64,000 nucleotides of DNA from Paracoccus sp. S-4012 (GTDB lineage: Bacteria > Pseudomonadota > Alphaproteobacteria > Rhodobacterales > Rhodobacteraceae). Positions within the stretch are counted from its first letter, which is position 1, and each line of letters begins with the position of its first letter. Positions 34,230 to 43,860 of the stretch are shown piece by piece. The translations under genes were made by a program, and so were the position numbers. The DNA lies in contig NZ_WKKA01000001.1 of assembly GCF_009674885.1 (NCBI RefSeq), positions 372,001-436,000 of the forward strand. Reading direction: 5' to 3'. Under the pieces are notes generated by a model. The model did not search any database, was not told the origin of the DNA, and saw nothing but the letters and a program-made list of their open reading frames with translations.

Positions 34230-34233
34230 ACCA

Positions 34234-36642
34234 ATGAAACTCACCCTCTCCTGGCTTCGCGACCATCTCGACACCACCGCCACCGTCGAGGAGATCGCCG
34301 CCGCCCTCACCGACCTCGGCCTCGAGGTCGAATCGCTCTCCGACCCGGCAGCGCGGCTCGCCTCCTTCACGCTCGCACGAGTCACCCATGCCGAACAGCA
34401 CCCGGATGCCGACAGGCTCCGCGTCCTCCGAGTCGAGACCAACGATGGCGAGAAGCAGATCGTCTGCGGGGCGCCGAATGCGCGGGCGGGGCTGGTGGGG
34501 GTGCTGGCGAAGCCCGGCGACTATGTGCCGGGGATCGACACCACGCTCGGCGTCGGCAAGATCCGCGGGGTCGAGAGCCGCGGCATGATGGCCTCCGAGC
34601 GCGAGTTGGAGCTTTCCGACGAGCATGCCGGCATCATCGAGCTGCCGTCGGGCGAGGTCGGGCAGCGCTTCGTGGACTGGCTGGCCGAGAACGCGCCGGA
34701 AAAGATCGACCCGGTGATCGAGATCAAGATCACCCCGAACCGCCCCGACGCGCTCGGCATCCGCGGCATCGCCCGCGACCTCGCGGCGCGGGGCCTCGGC
34801 ACGCTGACGCCGCTCGAGATCGAGCCGGTGCCGGGCGAGGGGCCGGCGGGGATCGGCGTCACCATCGACCCGAGCCTCAAGGACAAGGGCTGCCCACTCT
34901 TCGCCGGGCGCGTGATCCGCGGCGTGACGAACGGCCCGTCGCCCGACTGGCTGCAGCGACGCCTGACCGCGATCGGCCTGCGTCCCATCAGCGCGCTCGT
35001 CGACATCACCAACTTCTTCACCTACGCGCTGAACCGCCCGCTGCACGTCTTCGACATGGCGAAGGTGCAGGGCGATCTCGTCATCCGCCCGGCGCGCCAG
35101 GGCGAGACGCTGCTGGCCCTCGACGGCAAGACCTACACCCTGCGCCCTGAGCACATGGTCATCGCGGCCGACAGCGGCCCCGAGAGCCTCGCCGGAATCA
35201 TGGGCGGCGAGGAGTCGGGCGTTACCGGCGAGACAACCGACGTCTTCCTCGAAAGCGCCTACTGGGACCCGATCACCATCGCCGCCACCGGCCGCGCGCT
35301 GCGTATCCACTCCGACGCCCGCTACCGGTTCGAGCGCGGCGTGGACCCGGCCTTCACCCTGCCGGGGCTGGAACTGGCGACGCGGATGATCCTCGACCTC
35401 TGCGGCGGCACGGCGTCGGAGGTGGTGATGGACGGCGCGGTGCCGGACACCAGGCGCGCCTACCGACTCGACCCGGCGCGCTTCGTCAATCTCGTCGGCA
35501 TGGACATCCCGCCGGAGCGGCAGCGCGAGACGCTCGAGGCGCTCGGCTTCACCTTCGAGGGCGACATGGCGAGCCCGCCCTCCTGGCGGCCCGACGTGCA
35601 GGGCGAGGCCGACCTGATCGAGGAGGTCGCGCGCATCGCCTCGCTGACGAAGCTGCAGGGCCAGCCGCTGTCGCGGCCGCGGCCGGGCGTGCCGCAGCCG
35701 GTGCTGACGCCGCAGCAGCAGCGCGAGGGCGCGGCCCGGCGGATGGCGGCAGCGCTCGGGTACAACGAATGCGTGACCTACAGCTTCATCGACCGCGAGT
35801 CGGCGCGGCGCTTCGGCGGCGGCGGGGATGCGGTGCGGCTCGAGAACCCGATCAGCAGCGAGATGACGCATCTGCGTCCTGACCTGCTGCCGGGCCTGCT
35901 GGCTGCGGCCGCCCGTAACCAGGCGCGCGGCGCCGCCGACCTCGCGCTCTTCGAGTTGGGCCCGGTCTTCACCGGCGGCGAGCCGGGCGAGCAGCGGGTG
36001 GCGCTCTCCGGCCTGCTGGTCGGCGGCACGGCGCCGCGCGATCCCTGGGGCTCGCGCCGGCAGGTGGACATCTACGACGCCAAGGCGGATGCCGAGGCGA
36101 TCCTCGCCACGCTCGGCGCGCCCGCGAAGGTCCAGATCGACCGCAAGCTGGACGGCTGGTGGCATCCGGGGCGGGCGGGCAACATCGCGCTCGGGCCGAA
36201 CCGTCTGGCGACCTTCGGCGAGCTGCATCCGCGCGTCCTGCGCGAGATGGAGGTGAAGGGGCCGGCGGTCGCCTTCACCATCCACCTTGCCGCGGTGCCC
36301 CTGCCCAAGACCCGCAGCACCACCCGCCCGGCCCTGAACGCCTCCGCCCTGCAGGCGGTCGAGCGCGACTTCGCCTTCGTCGTGGACGAGCGGGTCGAGG
36401 CGCTGAGCCTCGTCAGGGCCGCGGAGGGCGCCGACAAGCAGCTGATCGAAAGCGTGCGGGTCTTCGACCAGTTCGCGGGCGAGAAGGCGGCGGCGCAGAT
36501 GGGCGCGGGCAAGAAGTCGCTGGCGATCACCGCGCGCCTGCAACCGAAAGACCGCACCCTGACCGATGCCGAGATCGAGGCGGTGTCGACGAAGATCGTC
36601 GAAAAGGTGACGAAGGCCACCGGCGGCACCCTGCGCCAGTGA
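34234..36642 (+). CDS. pheT: Phenylalanine-tRNA ligase beta subunit
   Basis: Editing and structural subunit, 802 residues, complete. It has the N-terminal tRNA-binding domain (FTLARVTHAEQHPDADRLRV, VCGAPNARAG), B3/B4 editing domain (about residues 205-400 with RPLHVFDMAKV, GGEESGVTGETTDVFLESA), B5 and the class II-like core, and the FDX-anticodon-binding end (ALQAVERDFAFVVDE). The ATG comes four bases after the inserted ORF; the nearest ribosome site, AAGGA, is about 12 bases upstream, inside that ORF, so translation of pheT may now depend on the insert. Confidence 0.97.
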   Translation: MKLTLSWLRDHLDTTATVEEIAAALTDLGLEVESLSDPAARLASFTLARVTHAEQHPDADRLRVLRVETNDGEKQIVCGAPNARAGLVGVLAKPGDYVPGIDTTLGVGKIRGVESRGMMASERELELSDEHAGIIELPSGEVGQRFVDWLAENAPEKIDPVIEIKITPNRPDALGIRGIARDLAARGLGTLTPLEIEPVPGEGPAGIGVTIDPSLKDKGCPLFAGRVIRGVTNGPSPDWLQRRLTAIGLRPISALVDITNFFTYALNRPLHVFDMAKVQGDLVIRPARQGETLLALDGKTYTLRPEHMVIAADSGPESLAGIMGGEESGVTGETTDVFLESAYWDPITIAATGRALRIHSDARYRFERGVDPAFTLPGLELATRMILDLCGGTASEVVMDGAVPDTRRAYRLDPARFVNLVGMDIPPERQRETLEALGFTFEGDMASPPSWRPDVQGEADLIEEVARIASLTKLQGQPLSRPRPGVPQPVLTPQQQREGAARRMAAALGYNECVTYSFIDRESARRFGGGGDAVRLENPISSEMTHLRPDLLPGLLAAAARNQARGAADLALFELGPVFTGGEPGEQRVALSGLLVGGTAPRDPWGSRRQVDIYDAKADAEAILATLGAPAKVQIDRKLDGWWHPGRAGNIALGPNRLATFGELHPRVLREMEVKGPAVAFTIHLAAVPLPKTRSTTRPALNASALQAVERDFAFVVDERVEALSLVRAAEGADKQLIESVRVFDQFAGEKAAAQMGAGKKSLAITARLQPKDRTLTDAEIEAVSTKIVEKVTKATGGTLRQ

Positions 36643-36652
36643 CTTCGCCTTG

Positions 36653-36693
36653 GCGAAATATCCTCGGGGGTCCGGGGGGGGAAAACCCCCGGT
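36653..36693 (+). repeat. AATATCC-CGGGGGTCC repeat with CCGGGGG/CCCCCGG hairpin, copy 2
   Basis: GCGAAATATCCTCGGGGGTC, then GGGGGGGGAAAACCCCC. Preceded by a small TTCGCC-TT-GGCGAA hairpin. In the convergent gap between pheT and the GST gene, so it may help stop transcription from either side. Confidence 0.7.
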
Positions 36694-36702
36694 CCTGCGC
36701 CC

Positions 36703-37407
36703 TCAGTCAGGCGCGGCGCCGACCGTGATGCCCACCTGCACCGCCGGGCGTTCCATCCAGGCCGCGTGCCAGCGGTTCACTTCGGCAAACCCGTCGAGGC
36801 CCACCTCCGCCGCGGCGTCGTAGTTGAACCGCAGCGTCCGCACCCAGGGCGCGACCGCCATGTCGGCGATCGAATACTCGCCGCAGATCCACTCACGCCC
36901 CGCAAGCTGGCGGTCGAGCACGCCCAGCAGGCGGCGCGTCTCGTTGTAGTAGCGCTCGCGCGGGCGCGGGTCCTCGATCTCGCGGCCCTTGTAGCGGTGG
37001 AAGAAGCCCACCTGCCCGAACATCGGCCCGACGCCGCCCATCTGCCACATCAGCCACTGGATGACCTCGTAGCGCTTCGCCCCCTCACGCGGCAGGAAGC
37101 GGCCGGTCTTGTCGCCCAGATAGATCAGGATCGCTCCGGTCTCGAAGAGGCCCATCGGCTTGCCCTCCTGCCCGTCGGGGTCGAGGATCGCGGGGATCTT
37201 GTTGTTCGGCGCGAGGCTCAGGAACTCGGGCGTGAACTGCTCCTCGGGGTCGGAGATCGAGACGCGGTGCGCCTCGTAGGGGATGCCCAGCTCCTCCAGC
37301 ATGACCGAGACCTTGATGCCGTTGGGCGTCGGCAGGCCGTAATACTGCAGCCGGTCGGGATGCTGCGGGACCCAGCGGCGGGTGATCGGAAAGTCCGAGA
37401 GGGACAT
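36703..37407 (-). CDS. Glutathione S-transferase family protein (YghU/YfcG-like)
   Basis: Thioredoxin-fold N-domain plus helical C-domain, 234 residues. NGIKVSVMLEELGIPYEAHRV is the start of the first beta-alpha-beta, NNKIPAILDPDGQEGKPMGLFETGAILIYL holds the cis-Pro and glutathione Glu-Thr/Ser, and the C-domain carries LMWQMGGVGPMFGQVGFFHRY and the N-capping SIADMAVAPWV. This matches the disulfide-bond reductase GSTs YghU/YfcG. Substrate unknown. Divergent from mscL. Confidence 0.9.
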   Translation of the reverse strand: MSLSDFPITRRWVPQHPDRLQYYGLPTPNGIKVSVMLEELGIPYEAHRVSISDPEEQFTPEFLSLAPNNKIPAILDPDGQEGKPMGLFETGAILIYLGDKTGRFLPREGAKRYEVIQWLMWQMGGVGPMFGQVGFFHRYKGREIEDPRPRERYYNETRRLLGVLDRQLAGREWICGEYSIADMAVAPWVRTLRFNYDAAAEVGLDGFAEVNRWHAAWMERPAVQVGITVGAAPD

Positions 37408-37503
37408 CGCATCAATCCTTTGTGAAGGCGGTCGGGGCTGATGTATGGTCGCGCGTGCGCCGGAGCAATCCGGCGGCAGGGCCGCGCAGCAGGGGACAGG
37501 CTC

Positions 37504-38016
37504 ATGATCAAGGAATTCAGGGACTTCATCGCCAAGGGCAATGTCATGGACATGGCCGTAGGCATCATCATCGGGGCGGCCTTCACGGCGATCGTGGCCT
37601 CGATGGTGGACGACATCATCCAGCCGATCCTCGGCCTCATCACCGGCGGGATGGACTTCTCCGGTCGCTACATTGTTCTGCGCGGTGACGTGCCCGACGG
37701 CGCCCCGCTCGCCACCGCCCGCGACAGCGGCGCCGCGATCTGGGCCTATGGCAGCTTCCTGACCGCGGTCATCAACTTCCTCATCATCGCCTTCGTCGTG
37801 TTCCTGCTGGTCAAGGGCGTGAACCGGATCAAGGACGCGGCGATGCGCAAGGAGAACGCCGAGGCCTCCGCCGCCGGCCCCTCGTCCGAGGCGTTGCTGG
37901 CCGAGATCCGCGACCTGCTGGCCGCCGAGCGCGCCTCGGCCTACCCGGCGAGCAGTTCGTCCGGGGTGACCGCGGCCAGCCCAAGCGCGTCGCCGACCGG
38001 CAGCGAGGTCAGCTGA
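37504..38016 (+). CDS. mscL: Large-conductance mechanosensitive channel
   Basis: Pentameric inner-membrane safety valve for hypo-osmotic shock. Residues 1-130 are standard: [31 protein letters not shown] (TM1), DDIIQPILG, the periplasmic loop, and TM2 ([20 protein letters not shown]) then the C-terminal helix with [12 protein letters not shown]. The last about 25 residues are Ser/Ala/Pro-rich and are encoded antisense to the 3' end of ald, an overlap of 76 bases; they are outside the family and look like read-through after loss of the original stop. A GGGGACAGGCTC site precedes the ATG. Confidence 0.95.
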   Translation: MIKEFRDFIAKGNVMDMAVGIIIGAAFTAIVASMVDDIIQPILGLITGGMDFSGRYIVLRGDVPDGAPLATARDSGAAIWAYGSFLTAVINFLIIAFVVFLLVKGVNRIKDAAMRKENAEASAAGPSSEALLAEIRDLLAAERASAYPASSSSGVTAASPSASPTGSEVS

Positions 38017-39059
38017 CCCTCATGCGTGGCGAGGCCGGCGCGCAGATGCGGGTCGGCCTCCGCCGCCGCGCGCCAGCCCTTGTCGGCAAGCGCGAGGACG
38101 AAGGGCAGCGTCGCGTTGCCGAGCGCCTGCGTCGAGGTCCGCGCCACCGCGCCGGGCATGTTCGCCACGCAATAATGCATGATTCCGTCCACCTCGTAGA
38201 TCGGGTCCTGATGGGTTGTCGGGCGCGAGGTCTCGAAGCAGCCGCCCTGATCGATGGCGACGTCCACCAAGGCCGCGCCCGGCATCATGCTGCCCAACTG
38301 CGCCCGGCTGACCAGCTTCGGGGCGGCCGCGCCGGGGATCAGCACCGCGCCGATCACCAGATCCGCGGTCGGGAGCAGCTCCTCGATCGCCGCGGCACTG
38401 GAATACTGCGTCGTCAGCGAGCCCATGAACACGTCGTCGAGATAGCTCAGCCGCGGCAGCGAGCGGTCGAGGACCGACACATTCGCCCCCATCCCGACCG
38501 CGACCCGCGCGGCCGCCGTGCCCACCACGCCGCCACCGATGATGACCACCCGCGCCGGGCGCACCCCCGGCACGCCCCCCAGCAGGACGCCGCGCCCGCC
38601 ATTGGCCTTCTGCAGCGTCCATGCCCCCACCTGCGGCGCGAGGCGGCCCGCGACCTCCGACATCGGCGCGAGCAGCGGCAGGCCCCCGGCGCGGTCGGTC
38701 ACGGTCTCGTAGGCGATGGCGGTGATGCCGGAGGCGAGCAGGTCGCGGGTCTGCTCCGGGTCCGGCGCGAGGTGGAGATAGGCGAAGAGTACCTGCCCGC
38801 GGCGCAGCTGCGCCCGCTCCTGCGGCTGCGGCTCCTTGACCTTCACCACCAGCTCGGCCTCGCCCCAGACCGCCGCCGCGTCCGGCACGATGGTCGCCCG
38901 CGCGGCTTCGTAGGCATCGTCCGCAAACCCCGCGCCATCGCCCGCGCCGGACTGGACCAGCACCTCATGGCCGTGGGCCACGGCCTCGTGCGCGGCGGCG
39001 GGCGTCAGGCCGACGCGGTATTCCTGGGGCTTGATCTCGGTCGGGCAGCCGATCTTCAT
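37941..39059 (-). CDS. ald: Alanine dehydrogenase
   Basis: NAD-dependent oxidation of L-alanine to pyruvate and ammonia. 372 residues, the usual length. [20 protein letters not shown], the substrate Lys in LVVKVKEPQ and His in [10 protein letters not shown], the nucleotide fold [22 protein letters not shown] with Asp of SVLDRSL, and [29 protein letters not shown]. Its 3' end overlaps the mscL tail on the other strand. It lies downstream of the rpsU terminator on the same strand, so it needs its own promoter in 39060-39120. Confidence 0.95.
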   Translation of the reverse strand: MKIGCPTEIKPQEYRVGLTPAAAHEAVAHGHEVLVQSGAGDGAGFADDAYEAARATIVPDAAAVWGEAELVVKVKEPQPQERAQLRRGQVLFAYLHLAPDPEQTRDLLASGITAIAYETVTDRAGGLPLLAPMSEVAGRLAPQVGAWTLQKANGGRGVLLGGVPGVRPARVVIIGGGVVGTAAARVAVGMGANVSVLDRSLPRLSYLDDVFMGSLTTQYSSAAAIEELLPTADLVIGAVLIPGAAAPKLVSRAQLGSMMPGAALVDVAIDQGGCFETSRPTTHQDPIYEVDGIMHYCVANMPGAVARTSTQALGNATLPFVLALADKGWRAAAEADPHLRAGLATHEGQLTSLPVGDALGLAAVTPDELLAG

Positions 39060-39119
39060 CGTGGTCCTCTCGGGCTTGGCGCCTGCATGCTGCCAGCAAG
39101 CCGGGCCGGAGTCTCAGAC

Positions 39120-39154
39120 AAAAAAGAACCCCCGTGGCCTTGGCCTCGGGGGTC
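39120..39154 (-). terminator. Rho-independent terminator after rpsU
   Basis: Minus strand ACCCCCG-AGGCC-AA-GGCCA-CGGGGGT followed by TC and six T. A near-perfect stem directly after the rpsU stop. Confidence 0.85.
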
Positions 39155-39180
39155 CCTGAACCGCTGCGGTTCGCGTCGCC

Positions 39181-39387
39181 TTACAGCGCGCCCTCGCGTT
39201 GCGCCTTCTTGCGCGCCAGCTTGCGCGCGCGGCGGACGGCCTCGGCCCTCTCGCGCGCCTTCTTGACCGACGGCTTCTCGAAATGCTGCTTGAGCTTCAT
39301 CTCGCGGAAGACACCTTCGCGCTGAAGCTTCTTCTTCAGCGCACGGAGCGCCTGTTCGACGTTGTTGTCGCGAACACTGACCTGCAT
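39181..39387 (-). CDS. rpsU: 30S ribosomal protein S21
   Basis: Basic 68-residue protein: [20 protein letters not shown], then [20 protein letters not shown] and an Arg/Lys-rich end. It sits near the 3' end of 16S rRNA and is needed for initiation. Has its own promoter (39443-39471) and terminator, so it is monocistronic. Divergent from the COQ9-like gene. Confidence 0.97.
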   Translation of the reverse strand: MQVSVRDNNVEQALRALKKKLQREGVFREMKLKQHFEKPSVKKARERAEAVRRARKLARKKAQREGAL

Positions 39388-39442
39388 GTGGTTGTCACCA
39401 CCTTCCTGGGTTAGAGTTGAGCATGATCTGCAGGAGGTCCGG

Positions 39443-39471
39443 CCCATAGCAATGCCGGCCAGAATTGTCCA
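39443..39471 (-). promoter_or_regulatory. Probable promoter of rpsU
   Basis: Minus strand TGGACA (39466-39471), 17 bases, TATGGG (39443-39448); leader about 50 bases. Confidence 0.45.
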
Positions 39472-39498
39472 GCCTGCCCGAACGGACCGGAGAATGCG

Positions 39499-40164
39499 AT
39501 GACCGACCCCGCCGCAGCGCCGCCCCGCGACGCCGATCGCCTGCTCGACGCGGCGCTTCTGCATGTGCCTTTCGACGGCATGAACGCCCGCGCGCTCGCT
39601 GCCGGGGCCGCCGATCTCGGCTTGGACCGCGCCTATGCCGAGGCGCTGATCTCCGGCGGCGCCGGCCTCGCCGCCGCCTATCACCGCCGCGGCGATGCCG
39701 CGCTGCGCGCCAGCCTTGCCGCCAACCCGCCCACCGGCCGCTTTCGCGAGCGCGTGGCCGAGGCGGTGATGCGCCGCCTGAGCTTTTCCGACCCCGAACT
39801 GGTCCGCGCCGGCGCCGCGGTCCTGTCGCTCCCGGTCCATGGCGGCCTCGGCGCGCGGCTGATCGGCGAGACCGCGGATGCAATCTGGGACGGCCTCGGC
39901 GACCGCTCGGACGACCTCGCCTGGTGGACCAAGCGCGCGACCCTCGGCGCGGTCTATGCGGCGACGGTCCTCTACTGGATGGGCGACCGCTCCGCCGGCC
40001 TGGCGGATACCCGCGCCTTCCTCGAGCGCCGGATCGAAGGCGTGATGCGCTTCGAGGAGGTCAAGACCCGCGCCCGTCGCCTGCCGGGCTGGAACGCGCT
40101 CGCGCGTGCCACGACCGGCTGGGTCCGCGCGCCGCGCTCCGCTCATGCGGGAGGCCGCTCGTGA
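39499..40164 (+). CDS. COQ9 family protein (ubiquinone biosynthesis)
   Basis: TetR-like helical fold, 221 residues, of the COQ9 family that binds lipid and aids the hydroxylation steps of ubiquinone synthesis at the inner membrane. Visible: [28 protein letters not shown] (winged-helix-like start), [38 protein letters not shown] and [23 protein letters not shown] six bases before the ATG. Its stop overlaps the GTG of the quinone-oxidoreductase gene, so both are one unit with a quinone theme. Confidence 0.88.
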   Translation: MTDPAAAPPRDADRLLDAALLHVPFDGMNARALAAGAADLGLDRAYAEALISGGAGLAAAYHRRGDAALRASLAANPPTGRFRERVAEAVMRRLSFSDPELVRAGAAVLSLPVHGGLGARLIGETADAIWDGLGDRSDDLAWWTKRATLGAVYAATVLYWMGDRSAGLADTRAFLERRIEGVMRFEEVKTRARRLPGWNALARATTGWVRAPRSAHAGGRS

Positions 40165-41150
40165 TCCCGGATGCGATGACCGCCGTCGAGATCTCCACCC
40201 CCGGCGGGGCCGAAGTGCTGAAGGCCACGCGCCGCGCGGTGCCGCTGCCCCGCCACGGCGAGATCCTGATCCGCGTCGCCTGGGCGGGCGTGAACCGCCC
40301 CGACGTGTTCCAGCGCAAGGGCAGCTATGCCCCGCCGCCCGGCGCCTCGGACCTGCCCGGCCTCGAATGCTCGGGCGAGGTTGCCGCGGTCGGGCCGGGC
40401 GTCACCGAATGGGCCGCGGGCGACCGCGTCTGCGCGCTCCTGCCGGGCGGCGGCTATGCCGAATACGCCACGACCCCCGCCGCCCACGCCCTGCCGGTCC
40501 CCGAGGGGCTGTCGCTTCAGGAAGCCGGCGCGCTGCCCGAAGTAGCCTTCACCGTCTGGTCCAATGTCGTCATGCGCGGCGGCCTGCGCGCGGGCGAGCG
40601 GTTCCTCGTCCATGGCGGCTCCTCCGGCATCGGCACGATGGCGATCCAGGTCGCCCGCGCCTTGGGTGCGAGGGTCTTCGCCACTGCGGGGACCGACGAG
40701 AAATGCGGCGCCTGCGAGGCGCTCGGCGCGACCGCGATCAACTACCGCAGCGAGGATTTCGTGGAGGTGCTGGACTCCGAGGGCGGCGCCGACCTGATCC
40801 TCGACATGGTCGGCGGCAGCTACGCCCCCCGCAACCTCGATGCCCTCGCCGACGATGGCCGCCTGGTGATGATCGCCCAACTCGGCGGCGCGAAAGTGGA
40901 GCTGAACCTCTCGACCATCATGCGCCGCCGCCTGACCGTCACCGGCTCGACCCTGCGGCCGCAATCCGACAGCGCCAAGGCCGCGATCGCCGCGGCGCTG
41001 CGCCGCCACCTCTGGCCGTTGCTGGCCGCGGGCACGGTGAAGGTGCCGCTGGACAGCGAGTTTGCCCTCGAGGACGCCGCCGGGGCGCATCGGTGGATGG
41101 AGGAGGGCCATCACATCGGCAAGATCGCGCTGCGGGTGGCGGGGGGTTAG
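40161..41150 (+). CDS. NAD(P)H quinone oxidoreductase, zinc-independent MDR family
   Basis: Medium-chain dehydrogenase/reductase of the quinone reductase (PIG3/QorA) branch, 329 residues. [53 protein letters not shown], and the cofactor loop [21 protein letters not shown]. The zinc-binding Cys residues of alcohol dehydrogenases are missing. The GTG at 40161 has GGGAGG seven bases upstream and overlaps the COQ9 stop (GTGA); the ATG at 40176 lacks a site. Confidence 0.9.
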   Translation: MIPDAMTAVEISTPGGAEVLKATRRAVPLPRHGEILIRVAWAGVNRPDVFQRKGSYAPPPGASDLPGLECSGEVAAVGPGVTEWAAGDRVCALLPGGGYAEYATTPAAHALPVPEGLSLQEAGALPEVAFTVWSNVVMRGGLRAGERFLVHGGSSGIGTMAIQVARALGARVFATAGTDEKCGACEALGATAINYRSEDFVEVLDSEGGADLILDMVGGSYAPRNLDALADDGRLVMIAQLGGAKVELNLSTIMRRRLTVTGSTLRPQSDSAKAAIAAALRRHLWPLLAAGTVKVPLDSEFALEDAAGAHRWMEEGHHIGKIALRVAGG

Positions 41151-42082
41151 GGCTTCAGCTTCCCGAGTGCCGCCGCGGCGAGGACCAGGGCGGTGCCGGC
41201 GCGGCTCTGCCGGTAAAGGCCGAGCCGCGCCAAGCCGAGCGCGGCTCGAGGTCCGCCTCGGCCGAGTGCGGCGCGCATCGCCTGGACGAGCCCGAGGCTC
41301 TCCGCCGTCAGCAGCTCCGCCGCCCCCTCGAGCGCGCGCAGGTTGGCATCGAGCCATCCCCCGTAGGTTCCATCCAAAAGCCATCGTGCCCGCCGCGCCC
41401 GCCCGAGCGCCGTGTCGTTGCGGCCGACGAGGTTGCGCCCGTGCTGCCGGTAGAGCAGCACCCGCGCCGGGTCGCGCACCATCCGCCCGCCCGCCGCCGA
41501 AACCAGCAGATAGGCCCACCAGTCATGCGCCGGCACCTCCGCCGCGATTGCCGCAGCCTGACCGCGCTGCAAGAGCCTCACCGCCTCGGGAGAGAGTAGC
41601 ATCGTGTTGCCGGGGCCGCCGGATTGCAGGAGCGCATGGCGCAGGCCGAGCGGCCGTGCGGGCAGCGGCGATGGAAACAGCGGCTGGAGCGACGCATCGC
41701 AGACCATGGTGCTCGCGCAATGGATCGCGGGTCCGGGGCCGAGCGCCGCCACCCCGGCGAGGCCCGTTGCGAGCCGATGCGGCAGCCAGACATCGTCCTG
41801 GTCGCAGAAAGCCAGCGGCGCATCGGGGGCCGCCGCCGCCAGCAGGTGCAGGAAGTTCTGCGCCGCTCCGCGCTCAGGCCCTGCAAGCAGCGTCACCTGA
41901 CCGGGCGGAAAGCGCGCCGCAAAGGCACGGACGATAGCCGGGCCGTCGTCGCGCGATCCGTCGTCCCCGACAATCAGCCGCCAGCCCGCGCCCCTCTGAC
42001 GGGCGATGCTGTCGAGTTGCTCCGCAACATGGGCCCCTCCGTTGTGCAGCGCGAGACAGATCGTGACCGGGCGGTCGGACAT
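41147..42082 (-). CDS. Glycosyltransferase family 2
   Basis: Inverting GT2 transferase, 311 residues, GT-A fold. PVTICLALHNGGAHVAEQLDSI, IVGDDGSRDDGPAIV (first Asp pair), and APLAFCDQDDVWLPHRL, the Asp-x-Asp type motif typical of rhamnosyl-like transferases. Acceptor unknown; probably surface polysaccharide. GAGGG is seven bases before the ATG at 42082; an upstream in-frame TTG (42088) is only one base from it and is therefore unlikely. Shares TTAG with the convergent quinone-reductase gene. Confidence 0.88.
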   Translation of the reverse strand: MSDRPVTICLALHNGGAHVAEQLDSIARQRGAGWRLIVGDDGSRDDGPAIVRAFAARFPPGQVTLLAGPERGAAQNFLHLLAAAAPDAPLAFCDQDDVWLPHRLATGLAGVAALGPGPAIHCASTMVCDASLQPLFPSPLPARPLGLRHALLQSGGPGNTMLLSPEAVRLLQRGQAAAIAAEVPAHDWWAYLLVSAAGGRMVRDPARVLLYRQHGRNLVGRNDTALGRARRARWLLDGTYGGWLDANLRALEGAAELLTAESLGLVQAMRAALGRGGPRAALGLARLGLYRQSRAGTALVLAAAALGKLKP

Positions 42083-42146
42083 CGGCAAACCCTCGTGAGG
42101 CCCCTCGCTCTAGCCCGCCCGACCTGACCGCGCCATCCTGCCCGCC

Positions 42147-42680
42147 TCACTGCTCCTGCCGCGCGATGTCGATCACGAGGATGCCCGCGACCGCCTCTCC
42201 AGCGATCCGATGCGCGGCGTCCATGAGCTCGCGCCGCAGCAGCGCCAGATGCGCTTCCGAGGTGAAGTTGCCGTCGAAACCGCCGGTGTTGGCGTGGATC
42301 AGCAGGCGGCGCAGCAGCGCGTCGCGCAGCCGCAGCTCCGCGGCGTAGACCTGCTCTTCCATTCCGGCGGGGATGTCGATGCCGAGCGTCAGGACCATGG
42401 CGCCGCGGACCTCGCCATTGCGGACGAGGGGGACGAAGAACTGCTGCGGAAACCGGAACGAGGTGCCGGGGGCCGCGGCGGGGCCGGGGTCCTGTGGCTC
42501 GGCACCGGGCGGGTCCGCCGGAACCGCGGCCACCGCCTCCGGCTCGCTTGCCGGCACCTCGGACGCCGCCGGGTGCTGCCGGAGGCGAAGCTGCTCGCCC
42601 CCGAGCGCCCCGCCGACGAGGGCCGCGGCCGTCAGCAGCAGCGAGGCCAACATGCCGATGACCCGGCGCATCCCGCTCAC
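42147..42680 (-). CDS. fliL: FliL-like flagellar basal body protein
   Basis: A 177-residue single-pass protein: an N-terminal TM ([22 protein letters not shown]), a Pro/Ala/Glu-rich linker of about 50 residues and a C-terminal domain ([24 protein letters not shown], then [20 protein letters not shown]) fitting the FliL stomatin-like fold around the motor. It starts with GTG overlapping the flgH stop (GTGA) and is the last gene of the flagellar operon. Similarity is by overall pattern rather than a sharp motif. Confidence 0.75.
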
Positions 42681-43423
42681 CAGGGCAGCAGGATGTCGGC
42701 GACCTGCTGGCCGTAGCGCGGCTGCTGGACGTCGGTGATCTGGCCGCGGCCGCCATAGGCGATGCGGGCGCCGGCGATGCGGTCATAGGCGACCTCGTTG
42801 CGGCGGTCGATGTCCTGCGGTCGGACGAAGCCGCTGACGGTCAGTTCGCGCAGCTCGTAGTTCACGCGGACCTCCTGGGTGCCCTGGATGTGCAGCACGC
42901 CGTTCGGCAGCGTCTCGATGACCGTGGCCGCCACCCTGAGCGTCAGCTTGTCGCGCCGCGAGATGTTGCCGCTGCCCTTGAAGGTCGAGGACGCGCTCGC
43001 CTCGGCCAGTTCGCCCAGGCTCGCGCCCGCGGGCAGGTGCGGGTCCAGGCGTTGCGGGATGCCGGCGAAGGCCTCGATGCCGACGCTGTCGGCGGCGCGG
43101 CGAGTGCGGCCGGAGGTGTTCTGCATCTCCGCCCGGTCGTCGATCTCGATCACGACGGTCACGATGTCGCCCTGCACCGAGGCGCGGTGGTCGCGCACCA
43201 GCGAGCGCGGCGAGGCGTCCCAGAGCGAGGCGCCGGTGTCGGGCGTCGGCGGGGCGTCGGGGATGAACAGCACCGGGTTCGCCATCGCCTCGAATTCCGG
43301 GCCGCTGGTGGGGGCTGTCATCGCGGGCGTCTGGCCGACATCGCCGAGGCGGGCGCAGCCGCCCAGGGCGGCGAGGGCGACGACGCCTGCCAGGGTCAGG
43401 CGCAGGGGGGTTGCTCGGGACAT
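42677..43423 (-). CDS. flgH: Flagellar L-ring protein FlgH
   Basis: Outer-membrane lipoprotein of the L ring, 248 residues. The lipobox [10 protein letters not shown] places the lipidated Cys near residue 22. Family parts: [75 protein letters not shown] and GFVRPQDI. The ATG at 43423 has GAGG nine bases upstream; an ATG at 43438 overlapping the flgA stop (ATGA) is the alternative and adds five residues. Confidence 0.96.
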
Positions 43424-43434
43424 CGCGGGGATCC

Positions 43435-43860
43435 TCATGGGGTCATGCCGACGGCGAGGGTGCCGTCGGGCTGGATGGTCGCGGCCACGGTGACGCGCGA
43501 TGCGGTGTTCAGGACGCGGATGGTCTCGCCCGCAGCCCCGCGGCCGAGGGCGCGCCCTTCGGTCGAGATCGAGAGGCCGGCGCCGGACCAGATCAGCGTG
43601 ACGAGCTGATTGCGCTCGACCAGCACCGGGGCGGTCAGGCTGACGGCGGCGATCGGGCGTCCCGCGTGGACGGCGTGGCGCAGCTGGCGGCCGATGGCCT
43701 CGCGCGGGTCCGAGAGGCCGCCCTCGAGGCGGAGGTCGAGGGCGACATCCTGCGCCGAGAGGACGGTGCCCGCGGGCAGCGCGTGGCGCGCGGTCACGGC
43801 GAGGGCATCGGCCGCGGTCGGTGGGACGGCCACAGCCAGCATCAGGGCGAGGGCGCGCAT
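43435..43860 (-). CDS. flgA: Flagellar P-ring assembly chaperone FlgA
   Basis: Periplasmic chaperone for P-ring assembly, 141 residues with a signal peptide (MRALALMLAVAVPPTAADA). SAF-like domain: HALPAGTVLSAQDVALDL and AGRPIAAVSLTAPVLVERNQLV, then the ILV-rich C-domain with GETIRVLNTASR. Starts by TGATG overlap with the flgG stop. It is shorter than enteric FlgA, as usual in Rhodobacterales. Confidence 0.9.
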   Translation of the reverse strand: MRALALMLAVAVPPTAADALAVTARHALPAGTVLSAQDVALDLRLEGGLSDPREAIGRQLRHAVHAGRPIAAVSLTAPVLVERNQLVTLIWSGAGLSISTEGRALGRGAAGETIRVLNTASRVTVAATIQPDGTLAVGMTP

